NCBI GenBank assembly: GCA_947495975.1
Contig: CANMBE010000007.1
Location: forward strand, 62,001 to 126,000
Length of the DNA: 64,000 nt
Direction: 5' to 3'
From: Ignavibacteria bacterium
GTDB taxonomy: Bacteria; Bacteroidota; Ignavibacteria; Kapaibacteriales; Kapaibacteriaceae
In this document: in pieces, positions 26,596 to 35,389 of the stretch
Layout: every line of letters begins with the position of its first letter
How positions within the stretch are numbered: position 1 is the first letter of the stretch
The notes under the pieces: model-generated
What the model saw: the letters and a program-made list of their open reading frames with translations, nothing else
The model's database searches: none
Told to the model about the DNA's origin: nothing
Made by a program: the position numbers and the translations under genes

Positions 26596-29034
26596 GGCCT
26601 GACGCTCGTTGCACCTAACACGTATGGTGTACGCACCAGATGGTAGGGCCGTTGGCGTCAATGATATAGGCTGGGGTGAGCTATCCACATGTTCACTCTG
26701 AGATGCTACTACTCTCCCGGCAGCATCAACGTATTCAATAGAACACGCCCCACGCTCAATTGTTGAAAGCAGAAGCACGGCCTCACCCGTTATTGGCTGA
26801 GGAGTCACTGAGAAGGACAGTCCTGGAGTTTCTGTTTCGCCGCTGACGGAGGTAGTGGTGTCGCCAATTGAACGGACTCTATACTCTGTGAGCTTCCAGT
26901 CGGCACAGTTCGTGCGGACAACCAGGGTGTCTATCACAGATACCTCAGACAATAGCCTGCACGAAACAAGCACCTTCATGCTCTTGCCTGGACTCAAAAG
27001 GAACGGAAGAGAAACGCCACTGACCAAGAATTCGGGTTGATTATGCGCCATTGACACTTGCGTGATCACAACTGAGCTGTCGGCAAGTGAATGAGTAATC
27101 GTAAGCGTGTCTGTCACCGTTACAAGACTCGGCTGTCTACCAAAATCATGCTTGGATTTGGATGCCAGAACGGTATCAGGAAAGAAGTGTACTACGCGAT
27201 CGATGTAATCACCTGAACTACTTACAGTTCGCACTGTTGCGGTGGCTGTTTTCTTTGGGTCTAAAATCTTGACTCTATAGACCCCAAGAGTATCACCATC
27301 GCGGAAACCTTCATCGATGATAAGTCGTGCATTGTTGAGATCTAAGGCGTGGATCATTCGGATGGACCCACATCCCGAAGAAGTAACCCACGATGTGACC
27401 TTTGTATAATCGCAGCCTTCTGCTTCAGCGCTGTCATAGAGCGAGTCACCAGAACACGGCGTTGTGAGATCGATCCCAACTGCAGTGCCATAGGCTCGTC
27501 CTAGCTGCAGACCGTCTAGCGATGCGTAATTCCATGCCATCCATCGCACGCTATCGGAGAGAGATTCGATGGTGTGATTGCCAGCAGCCTGTTGAGTGCG
27601 GACGTATGCATACTCAGTTCCGTTAAGTGTCCGTATCGCTCGGCCATAAGCAGTTTGAAGGGGCTTGCCATCTATGAGAATAGATGAGGATTCGCTCATC
27701 TTGAATACGACATTCAAAAAGGCGTCCATTCCTTCTGGCGATGAAAATGTTGCATGCGTGATCCACCTATTTGTAGATGGAACCATCTGCAACATCGGCA
27801 TACCGGCTTCAATATTTGGAAAGGCTTGTGTTTGGTCGTTGACCAGGCCTCCTGCTTTGATTTCTTCCGCCCAGAACTTTGCGTAGGACTTGCCATATTG
27901 TCCAACCAATACAGGTGCACTTGTAATCCAATACGCAGCAGATTCCTGCGACGGTACGATCCGAGATTCTCCCTTTTGAAGCGTGAAGACATTCGTATTT
28001 CCAGGACCATCAACGCGACGTTTTTGCACTAGTGTGTTGTTCTCAAGTGCAATGAAACGAATCACATCCCCGCGATCATCTTCGATGCCATTAGTAGGCG
28101 ACGATTGACCCACAATTCGGCTTTGATTATACAGCAAAGGGACTGTAACAAAGGCCGTTCCAGCGAGCGTTGTTGGATACATCACATCGTGCACGTTATT
28201 GCGCACGAAGTGAAGATCTAGAACAAATGGGCCGGAGGGAGGCAAGAAGTCTGGCATGCGTGCTATGGCACCCTTTGTGTGCCCAGATATCACGCCGATT
28301 GGCTTTGTTGATGTTATATAGGTCGCAGAAAGATCCGTTGAGCTATCACGAAACTTCAAGGGATCGATCTTTGACTTAATCAAAAACGTCTCGCCGCGCA
28401 TGAGTGTGACGGTCTGAGAAGCCCCCTTCAAAACAGATTGGGCATCAATGCCGCCCTCTGTTTCAGCCGTTGGACGATACGTTACCACAGAGCTGTCAGA
28501 TCCTGCAATAACGAGGATTTGTGCCGGACGGTGCTCGTATCTAGCTTCGGTACCGAATCGGTCCTGATAAAAGTTCATGGAGTAATATGATGTGCCCCAA
28601 GAGTCAGTCGGCAGATGTTGCGCCGTCTCCCCATTGCCTTGCCATGCCTGTTGTGTTGCAACGGAGAACGGTGTGTCACCTGTAATACTGATGCCGTAAC
28701 CTCTTCGCGACTCCGAATCAACGTTCATGTAGGCTGTAGAGACAGATACCATGAGAACAACCCCAGGAACTATCGAGTGCACTTGGTCTATTCGCGGCAC
28801 ATCTGTGTTAGTGGCTGCAGTTGTGATCCGAACTCTTGTAAAGTATCGCGACGTCAGCAGTAACATCATCGGTTGAGGAAGGGGCGGCTCTGAGGGAGAT
28901 GCCCAGACCTGAGGGAAGGCTACCACATACCGTCGGCCTTCCGAGATCATCTTGGTGCCTCGGTTTGTCTGGCCATATAGATGGCATGAAATGGCTATGA
29001 AAGCCACGACAATGGCTAAACATCGAATATTCAA
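26569..29034 (-). CDS. T9SS surface protein, IgGFc-binding-like (short paralogue)
   Basis: An 821-residue exported protein whose N-terminal about 650 residues parallel the 10262-14761 product almost block for block (SEGRRYVVAFPQVWASP, GYGISITGDTPFSV, YITSTKPIGVISGHTKGA, NNVHDVMYP, EDDRGDVIRF, VGQYGKSYAKF, WMAWNYASLDGLQLGRAYG). It has only one ASH-like module (about 640-720, KHDFGRQPSLVTVTDT) instead of several, then a T9SS tail (SFSVTPQPITGEAVL ... PSGAYTIRVR...IIVTR). The start is TTG 29034: the signal peptide (NIRCLAIVVAFIAISCHLYGQ) begins there, AAGGGG lies nine bases upstream, and no in-frame ATG precedes it. It is the last gene of the TonB-receptor-nuclease cluster, 81 bases after the nuclease. 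Confidence 0.82.
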   Translation of the reverse strand: MNIRCLAIVVAFIAISCHLYGQTNRGTKMISEGRRYVVAFPQVWASPSEPPLPQPMMLLLTSRYFTRVRITTAATNTDVPRIDQVHSIVPGVVLMVSVSTAYMNVDSESRRGYGISITGDTPFSVATQQAWQGNGETAQHLPTDSWGTSYYSMNFYQDRFGTEARYEHRPAQILVIAGSDSSVVTYRPTAETEGGIDAQSVLKGASQTVTLMRGETFLIKSKIDPLKFRDSSTDLSATYITSTKPIGVISGHTKGAIARMPDFLPPSGPFVLDLHFVRNNVHDVMYPTTLAGTAFVTVPLLYNQSRIVGQSSPTNGIEDDRGDVIRFIALENNTLVQKRRVDGPGNTNVFTLQKGESRIVPSQESAAYWITSAPVLVGQYGKSYAKFWAEEIKAGGLVNDQTQAFPNIEAGMPMLQMVPSTNRWITHATFSSPEGMDAFLNVVFKMSESSSILIDGKPLQTAYGRAIRTLNGTEYAYVRTQQAAGNHTIESLSDSVRWMAWNYASLDGLQLGRAYGTAVGIDLTTPCSGDSLYDSAEAEGCDYTKVTSWVTSSGCGSIRMIHALDLNNARLIIDEGFRDGDTLGVYRVKILDPKKTATATVRTVSSSGDYIDRVVHFFPDTVLASKSKHDFGRQPSLVTVTDTLTITHSLADSSVVITQVSMAHNQPEFLVSGVSLPFLLSPGKSMKVLVSCRLLSEVSVIDTLVVRTNCADWKLTEYRVRSIGDTTTSVSGETETPGLSFSVTPQPITGEAVLLLSTIERGACSIEYVDAAGRVVASQSEHVDSSPQPISLTPTALPSGAYTIRVRCNERQASTRIIVTR

Positions 29035-29115
29035 GACGGACCCCTTGTGTTTCTGTTCGCCATATCAACAACATCAGGTAAAGAAGGTTACAACCAGGTG
29101 CCCCATACAAGGCAA

Positions 29116-30900
29116 CTATTTGTAGATCCTGACAGGTATTGATGAGAAAGTGCCATTGAGCCATACCATCAAATGATAGCTCCCACTTGATAATGCAGTT
29201 ACAGGAAGTATCACTACTCGAACAGATGGAGCAACAGTCTCGTTCAATAAAGTTGTTGACTGACCTGTGTTGTCAATCAGATCCACACGAAGCATGCCGC
29301 TTTGGTCTACAATGATCTCCGCCATACCGCTGGTGGACATTGGATTGGGTGATACTCGCACGAATGTAGAGGGTGTTGATTCTTCATCTACAGACACCTC
29401 TCCGTCAATTGCAAGTCGCATTGTTACCGGACGGTGGTCAGAAACCGTGCTAGAATATGATGGCATATATCGCTCTGGTGATTCCACGTAGGTGCGATAG
29501 TGCTCATCTACAAGTTCATTGGAGATAATGATGTGATCCAAGAATGAGCGGTTAAATCCAACATATGATGAAAGCCCGTCCTTTTCGAGTGGGGCAGTTG
29601 TTGCAAGCCAGTTCTGTATATCGTTTACAAATGATAGATAACATGATGGTAGGAGTGAGTCAACGTTTGTACCAAGCATCCTATCGTTGAAGTCACCTAT
29701 CACAATAACGTTACTATCGGCATAAAAATCGCGGAGGTATGCGTGAAATGTCTCAGCATCTGTTTTGCGACGATTGTAATCAACCACGGCGGTAGCAGAA
29801 TCGGTTGCCTTAGCATGGAGATTGAATACAATGACGCGTTTCGTAGATGTGCCTATGCGCGCGTCAAATGTCATGCGAAACGGGAAGCGTCCGTTCGCCC
29901 ATGCCTGTGCTCCGCCATTCACGGCGAGGCCTGTTGATACAGGCGTAATGGTTTGCGTATTGTAGATAAAGGCAAGCTTCTGCTCTGATGTGATGTCATT
30001 TGCGAAGAAACGCGAATACGATCCTTGAATTGAATCACTTAACAGGCGCAGTGCATCGTCTGTTACAATTTCTTGCAATGCGTATATGTCTGCGCGTACG
30101 CTATCCATCACCTGACGAATACGAGTGCGCTGCAAGTTCTTGTTCGTTGGCCCACGTGTTGAGTCAGCCCATCCAAACCATTCAAGATTCCACGTGGTAA
30201 GGTCGAGTGTACGATTCTTACTCACTGTGTCTAGTTCGATTGGGGGAAGCCCGATATCTTGTGCTAGACGTGGCAATATCTGGTACGCACCACGGAACTG
30301 ACTCACAACACCGATAATGTCTACCTCATCTGTTGGAATATCGAGTGAATTTGTTCCGATTTCACATGACCGGTCTATTCGAATTACGATGTCATTGCCA
30401 AGATTGTCGAGGGCATTAAAACTCGTATTCGCTTGAAACTTGCCGGTCTCAATAAAACGTAAACGCCGCGTTTTCACAAGTTGCGCCTCAACGCCCTCGC
30501 CGATGAGAGGAATAGAAAGGTTCTTTGCAATTGGCTCTACTCGAGCCGTTGGAATCACCGTAAAACGTAGGTCATTGCCATCAAGCTGTGTGAGCCCCGT
30601 ACCAGGAGCGCCAGTGCTCCCACCGAACTCTGCAAGCTTGCCACTTTCAACAACGACTGAATCGCCAATGCGTACCGCATTGCGCATGCTCTCATTGAAA
30701 ATTGCAATTCCACCTGTTTTGTCTTGTAGGTAGGTAACGTTCGAAAGTTGGGTAGAAGAGGTAACCCGACCAGCAATCTTTGATACGAGTGTGCCAAACT
30801 CTTGCCGCTTAGCATCAGCAATAGAAATTGGGTTTTGTGCAAGTAGACTCGTTGAATAAAATGCAACGAGTAATGCAAGAGTGCAGAATCGAACGTTCAT
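29116..30900 (-). CDS. Secreted endonuclease/exonuclease/phosphatase with OB domain and T9SS tail
   Basis: 594 residues from ATG 30900 (signal peptide MNVRFCTLALLVAFYSTSLLAQ). An N-terminal OB-fold-like domain (about 25-215: ISIADAKRQEFGTLVSKIAGRV, VTYLQDKTGGIAIFN) is followed by an endonuclease/exonuclease/phosphatase domain: TTWNLEWFGW, ALQEIV with the metal Glu, VFNLHAKAT, VIVIGDFNDR, LDHIIISNEL and VSDHRPVTM, i.e. the full DNase I-like active-site set. A T9SS type A domain (VRVSPNPMSTSG ... SSGSYHLMVW...IPVRIYK) ends it. It is 24 bases downstream of the DUF4397 lipoprotein and the Oar-like receptor. Likely an extracellular nuclease or phosphodiesterase; nucleic acid as substrate is inferred. 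Confidence 0.85.
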   Translation of the reverse strand: MNVRFCTLALLVAFYSTSLLAQNPISIADAKRQEFGTLVSKIAGRVTSSTQLSNVTYLQDKTGGIAIFNESMRNAVRIGDSVVVESGKLAEFGGSTGAPGTGLTQLDGNDLRFTVIPTARVEPIAKNLSIPLIGEGVEAQLVKTRRLRFIETGKFQANTSFNALDNLGNDIVIRIDRSCEIGTNSLDIPTDEVDIIGVVSQFRGAYQILPRLAQDIGLPPIELDTVSKNRTLDLTTWNLEWFGWADSTRGPTNKNLQRTRIRQVMDSVRADIYALQEIVTDDALRLLSDSIQGSYSRFFANDITSEQKLAFIYNTQTITPVSTGLAVNGGAQAWANGRFPFRMTFDARIGTSTKRVIVFNLHAKATDSATAVVDYNRRKTDAETFHAYLRDFYADSNVIVIGDFNDRMLGTNVDSLLPSCYLSFVNDIQNWLATTAPLEKDGLSSYVGFNRSFLDHIIISNELVDEHYRTYVESPERYMPSYSSTVSDHRPVTMRLAIDGEVSVDEESTPSTFVRVSPNPMSTSGMAEIIVDQSGMLRVDLIDNTGQSTTLLNETVAPSVRVVILPVTALSSGSYHLMVWLNGTFSSIPVRIYK

Positions 30901-30924
30901 GATGATAGCCAATAAAAAAGTGTT

Positions 30925-31605
30925 CTAAAAAATCTTCAATGTGATGATGTCAATGCTAGGAGGCTCTGCATCATGCGTGTAGAGCATGTATGAGCGTGCC
31001 GCATCGATTTTGACGTTTGGTAGTGTTGCAAGAACGTTTGCTGTTCCACCTTCGCGGATCTCAAAGGAATACGTTCCGGGTAGAATGCCTGTGTATGTGA
31101 CGGAACTAAACCCAGGCTCGAATTCTTCAGGCAGTAGTCGCGATCCTCCAGTAACCCATACTTCAAGGAAGTATCCTTTGTCAACAGATTCTGCCATGTG
31201 TGTGAAACGAATGACAGACGAGGTAGAATTTTGTGGAAGTACGGTGTCTTGAATTTCGCGACGAAACTCAACCAGACTTGTGGTGTCTCCGCGGACAAAA
31301 AGTATTACTCTCCCTCCGCCGCCTAGAGTGTAACGCAAATTGTCACGGAGGATCTCGTTTATTGTGCCAATAGTAAATGTAACTGGTCTGCCCGCCGCTA
31401 CCATTGAATAGTCAGAGGACTCGCCACGGTTTTCATCAAGCACGGTAGCACTGTCAATTGTGATGCGTAGGACTGGCAGATTCTGCGTAACGTTTACAAT
31501 GCGCACACCGGCTTGTTCGGGCGTCGGAAATGATAAAACTCCTGTGTCACACCCGTACACCAATAAAAGGGGAGCAATGATTCTCATGAGGCGGCATAGT
31601 TTCAT
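30925..31605 (-). CDS. DUF4397-like surface lipoprotein
   Basis: 226 residues with a lipoprotein signal peptide (MRIIAPLLLVYGC; Cys19 as lipidation site) and two Ig-like repeats of DUF4397 style: ARVRxxN-like GVRIVNVTQNLPVLRITIDSATVL, and VIRFTHMAESVDKGYFLEVWV followed by SSVTYTGILPGTYSFEIREGGTANVLATLPNVKI. ATG 31605 lies 12 bases after the receptor stop, and the spacer contains the octamer AAGGGGCT. Its place directly behind a TonB receptor suggests an accessory substrate-binding or anchoring lipoprotein, analogous in position to SusD though unrelated in sequence. Confidence 0.75.
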   Translation of the reverse strand: MKLCRLMRIIAPLLLVYGCDTGVLSFPTPEQAGVRIVNVTQNLPVLRITIDSATVLDENRGESSDYSMVAAGRPVTFTIGTINEILRDNLRYTLGGGGRVILFVRGDTTSLVEFRREIQDTVLPQNSTSSVIRFTHMAESVDKGYFLEVWVTGGSRLLPEEFEPGFSSVTYTGILPGTYSFEIREGGTANVLATLPNVKIDAARSYMLYTHDAEPPSIDIITLKIF

Positions 31606-31617
31606 CTGTGTAGCCCC

Positions 31618-34600
31618 TTAGAAGGTGTAGCGCATGCCAAGTTGCATACGCCAGCGTGAGTAGAAGTTGTCCGTGTTGTATACGCCGGGCTTGTTATTCG
31701 TAACGGGCTCTACATAGGTCATGCGGAGCCTGCCTTGAGTATCGAATGGTTTGCCATTATTATCCAACACAAGCCCGAACAGATTGGAACTTTGAAAGTC
31801 AACATAACGCTGTAATCCCCAATCGGCGTTAAGCAGGTTCAGTACGTTTTGTATGTCGAGCGTGAATTGCACGCTATGTGTAGAGAAGGCGGGGAATTCC
31901 TGCTGAATTTTTAGATCGAGTTGATTGATCCATGGCTCGCGAAGAGCATTGCGGGGCAGGACCCTACCTTGGTATTCTTTGAGTACCGGATTGGCGTCAA
32001 TGAGAGACATGATCTGCGACCATATCTGATCAGGAGACCGCAGGTCTGTATTGTCAGTAGGCGCTGGAATCACAATCTTGGTGTTAAGATCTTCATTACG
32101 TGGAATGTAGACAAGATCGTTTCCACCAATGGCGTTGTCTCCGTTATAGTCCTGCGCATACGACATCGAATACGGACGCCCAGAATTTCCAGAGTAGAAG
32201 AGGCCGAACGAAGTCCACAGTCCTTTGCTCCACGTAATGCGATACGATCCACTCACTGACACGCGATGAAGAAAATCAAAGTTTGAAATTCCAACAGTAG
32301 CATTGTTTGGATCAATCACATCAGTGCTGGTCCACTGCGACGATGCAGTTGCTGCAGTTGAAGAGTTGAGGTCTTGTGTTCTACCATACGTGTACTGCAA
32401 CATCGCACTAAGGCCGGGAATGATGCCGTTTGATTCGTCAATCTTGAGTTGACCTGAGATACTGTATTGCTGACCTTCTGATCTGCTTCTCATAAGTATC
32501 ACTTGTGTGAATCGCTTGTTGGCCAATGAATCTGCAGAGCCCCCTGCATAAAGTGGACGACCATCGAGCGGGGACACGCCAACACTTGTATCGCCATTTC
32601 TGACAAAGGTGAGGTTAGACCGTGTCAGATTCATGTTCGTGTAGTCAACCTGGTTGAGAAACCTACCGTACATGCCTTCGAGTGTAAAGACAATGCCCTT
32701 CATCAGTCGGATATCTGTTGCAAGCGTGGAACGCCAAACCTGAGGCATTTTGAAATCTTTATCGGTGATGTTTATTGCCGATGTGTTTATGGGGCTTCCA
32801 GGATATCCCGTATCACCCGGACGTGGCGCAGGTACACGTAGATCCCACTGCACAGGCACACCGTTATATGAAATCGCATTAGAAAGATTATTGCCACCGA
32901 GTTCAGCACGAAACAGATCCACGCCGGTGTTTGAATATTGATTGGATAGCCATACGCCTGCAACCCGGCCAGTGAATACACCAGTTCCACCACGAATCTG
33001 CCACGTTTTGTTGCCTGATACATCGTAGTTGAAGCCAACGCGAGGCGAGAACAGCAATGTACCCGATGGCACTTCGCTTGTTGACCTCCCAGGAAAGGCC
33101 TGAGCAAATGCGGGATTCTCAAACGGCGTGGACAGGAAGAATGGTGCGTCAATGCGCAGACCTCCTGTTAGACGCAGGTCCTCTTGCACTTGCCATTCAT
33201 CTTGCACGTATACGCCAAGCTGAATCATGTTCCATGCTGCTCGTGGAGTTTGATTGCCACCTGTTACACTTCCATTGGCATAACTCACACGGTAATAATT
33301 TGCTCGGCCAGCTTCATATTCATCAACTGACGAAAACTGATAGCTACCGTAATAGTCTTGAATGAAGAGATTGTTGAATCGCGAAAATTCATTGTGCGTT
33401 CCGGCAGTAAGAGTGTGATCTCCAAGAAACCACGTAAGGTCATCCGTTAAGGCAACTATTGTTTGATCCAGAGCATTGGCTTGTGAGCTGCGCTCAGGGC
33501 CAAGAATAACGTTTGTTCCAGATCCTACTTGGATGCGCACTTCTGGGAATGGAATTGCATTCCCATTGCCATCTGCTGGGAGAATTCTAGCATCATTTGT
33601 TTGAGTGAAAGACACACGAAGCTCATTTGTGAGCTCTTGTGAGAAGACACTATTCCATTGTAGAACCGCTTGATTGTTCATACTCTCAAACGTATTCATT
33701 CGGCTCGTGAGACTATAGTTTACGTTGTTTCGAAGCAAGTTTCGGTCTTGAATGCCATAGGTGAAGTTGTGTCGGAACTGTATTTTGTTTTGTTCGTCTA
33801 CATTATAATCTAACCGCGCAATTATATTTATCGTGTTGTTCTTCGTGTTCGTAGTACCGTACTGACCTGCATCATAACCATATTTAGAAAGTGTAATGGC
33901 CTTGATTCGGTCAAGCTCGCCAGAACTCACAGGAAAGTTGTTCAGGGCAGATGGATCATCGAGGGCAACTTCGATTGGTGTTGAGCGGAGCCTACCCTCG
34001 GCGGTAATATGAAAGAGAAGCTTGTCCTTAACGATAGGTCCCCCCACACGTCCACCAAACTGATAGTCATAGAAGTTTTCAAAGGGGCGCCGTGCTGCAT
34101 CTGGACTAGGCCCAACAAGATCTTGGTTGCGACCAAAGAAAAAGACTGACCCGTGAAGGTCGTTTGTGCCACCGCGCGTTATGGCGTTAATAAGGCCACC
34201 TGTAAAGCCGCTTTGACGAATATCGTATGGCGAAACATTCACACGGATACGCTCGATCGCATCAAGCGATAGGAAGTTCGAGTTTGCCTGCGAGCCTGCC
34301 GTGCCGGCAGCACCAAGCGCAAAAACATCATTTGCAACAGCGCCGTCGATCTGAAAATTATTGAAGCGAGAATTCACGCCCATGATGCTGAGCCCTTGCA
34401 GCCCATCACTTCCGGCGGTCTGAGTTTGGTTTGCGTATGGATTCATGCGCGCGATGTCGCTTATGCTTCGATTGATTGTTGGCGCAGCACTGATTGCAGT
34501 TTCATCAATCACGGACCCAGAGCCCGTTCTACTCGCATCGAACGAGGCATCTTTCTCTGCTGTAACCACAACTTCTTTTTGATTCGAAGAGGATATGGAG

Positions 34601-34923
34601 AGACGAACATTAACCGTAGTTGCATCGCCCACGTCTACACTCACGTCCCTTGTAGTATCAGGGCGGTATCTAACAAAGGTGGCTACGAGCGTGTAGGTAC
34701 CAGGTCGGACGCCTTTAATGAGGTAGCGGCCTTTGCTCTTGGAGTAGGTTCCGTAAACAGCCCCCGTAGTTGCGGAGATAATCTTGATGGTGGCACCAAC
34801 AAGTAGCGCCTCACTACTAACAGTGCCCGTGACTGACCCCGTGGTTACCCCTTGGGGAAACACGGACGCAGTGGCAACAACGAAGAACAACAAACTCCAG
34901 ATAACAACGGCGCAATGTTTCAT
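31618..34923 (-). CDS. Oar-like TonB-dependent receptor
   Basis: An outer-membrane receptor of 1101 residues from ATG 34923 (signal peptide MKHCAVVIWSLLFFVVATASVFPQ). It has an N-terminal carboxypeptidase-regulatory-like beta-sandwich (VTGTVSSEALLVGATIKI ... GRYLIKGVRPGTYTLVATF), then the plug domain (ISDIARMNPYANQTQ, GVNSRFNNFQIDGAVANDVF, GFTGGLINAITRGGTNDLHG) and a large beta-barrel ending NFYSRWRMQLGMRYTF with the terminal Phe. The architecture is that of Oar/CarboxypepD_reg TonB receptors. It is first in an apparent operon with a lipoprotein, a secreted nuclease and a surface protein. The frame extends 28 codons upstream, but that part crosses the promoter region and is not counted. Confidence 0.9.
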   Translation of the reverse strand: MKHCAVVIWSLLFFVVATASVFPQGVTTGSVTGTVSSEALLVGATIKIISATTGAVYGTYSKSKGRYLIKGVRPGTYTLVATFVRYRPDTTRDVSVDVGDATTVNVRLSISSSNQKEVVVTAEKDASFDASRTGSGSVIDETAISAAPTINRSISDIARMNPYANQTQTAGSDGLQGLSIMGVNSRFNNFQIDGAVANDVFALGAAGTAGSQANSNFLSLDAIERIRVNVSPYDIRQSGFTGGLINAITRGGTNDLHGSVFFFGRNQDLVGPSPDAARRPFENFYDYQFGGRVGGPIVKDKLLFHITAEGRLRSTPIEVALDDPSALNNFPVSSGELDRIKAITLSKYGYDAGQYGTTNTKNNTINIIARLDYNVDEQNKIQFRHNFTYGIQDRNLLRNNVNYSLTSRMNTFESMNNQAVLQWNSVFSQELTNELRVSFTQTNDARILPADGNGNAIPFPEVRIQVGSGTNVILGPERSSQANALDQTIVALTDDLTWFLGDHTLTAGTHNEFSRFNNLFIQDYYGSYQFSSVDEYEAGRANYYRVSYANGSVTGGNQTPRAAWNMIQLGVYVQDEWQVQEDLRLTGGLRIDAPFFLSTPFENPAFAQAFPGRSTSEVPSGTLLFSPRVGFNYDVSGNKTWQIRGGTGVFTGRVAGVWLSNQYSNTGVDLFRAELGGNNLSNAISYNGVPVQWDLRVPAPRPGDTGYPGSPINTSAINITDKDFKMPQVWRSTLATDIRLMKGIVFTLEGMYGRFLNQVDYTNMNLTRSNLTFVRNGDTSVGVSPLDGRPLYAGGSADSLANKRFTQVILMRSRSEGQQYSISGQLKIDESNGIIPGLSAMLQYTYGRTQDLNSSTAATASSQWTSTDVIDPNNATVGISNFDFLHRVSVSGSYRITWSKGLWTSFGLFYSGNSGRPYSMSYAQDYNGDNAIGGNDLVYIPRNEDLNTKIVIPAPTDNTDLRSPDQIWSQIMSLIDANPVLKEYQGRVLPRNALREPWINQLDLKIQQEFPAFSTHSVQFTLDIQNVLNLLNADWGLQRYVDFQSSNLFGLVLDNNGKPFDTQGRLRMTYVEPVTNNKPGVYNTDNFYSRWRMQLGMRYTF

Positions 34924-34953
34924 GACGTCCTGAGTGCAAGCAGAGTGGGCTGC

Positions 34954-34961
34954 CAAAACTA
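34954..34961 (-). promoter_or_regulatory. Candidate -7 box for the TonB-receptor operon
   Basis: On the minus strand the sequence reads TAGTTTTG, an exact match to the Bacteroidota consensus TAnnTTTG, 30 bases before ATG 34923. No clear TTG -33 element is found at the expected distance. Confidence 0.35.
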
Positions 34962-34972
34962 CGGGTTTTCCG

Positions 34973-35001
34973 TTGCGCTGAGGGAAGCCCCCGTATATTT
35001 G
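34973..35001 (+). promoter_or_regulatory. Candidate Bacteroidota-type promoter, near-leaderless
   Basis: TTG (34973-34975), an 18-base spacer, and TATATTTG (34994-35001) match the -33/-7 pattern TTG-N19-TAnnTTTG. The -7 box ends four bases before ATG 35006, so transcription would begin at or inside the start codon. Confidence 0.5.
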
Positions 35002-35005
35002 TTTC

Positions 35006-35389
35006 ATGACAGAGGCAGGTTCTTTTTCTCAGGTTTCGGCACGGTCAGCCTTACACCTTGCGTCACTCTTCGATCTTTCGACGCGAGCGGCTGAATATGA
35101 CCCGGCTAAACCAATTCTCAATGCTGCCCTTCTTAGTGTGATGGGGCGGCTTAAGGTGTTGTGCTTATGCGTGTTACGTCCGTCTAATGGACGGTTTGCA
35201 TGTGTTCTATCAAAGGGTTTGCCTGTAGAATTATTGATGGCGAATGTGCAAACCGCATTCAACGTCTTGGCACGATTGTTACTCCCGCTCACGCAAATCC
35301 TCACATCAATTCACGTCGAACTCCGAGAATTCTCGGACAATGCCAATCTCACATACGACACATCACTTGCAGTAGTAAAGGTCCAATGA
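35006..35389 (+). CDS. Small GAF-like domain protein
   Basis: 127 residues. Residues about 15-100 (LHLASLFDLSTRAAEYDPAKPILNAALLSVMGRLKV...) follow the pattern of an N-terminal GAF-type domain in which a helix 'LFDLSTR' precedes 'ILNAALLSVMGRL' and the core strands. No output domain (HD-GYP, phosphatase, histidine kinase or GGDEF) follows. The stop overlaps the ATG of the RNA methyltransferase gene (ATGA), so the two are translationally coupled. I cannot tell whether it is an independent small sensor or the remnant of a larger regulator. The GAF assignment is from pattern recognition only. Confidence 0.55.
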   Translation: MTEAGSFSQVSARSALHLASLFDLSTRAAEYDPAKPILNAALLSVMGRLKVLCLCVLRPSNGRFACVLSKGLPVELLMANVQTAFNVLARLLLPLTQILTSIHVELREFSDNANLTYDTSLAVVKVQ

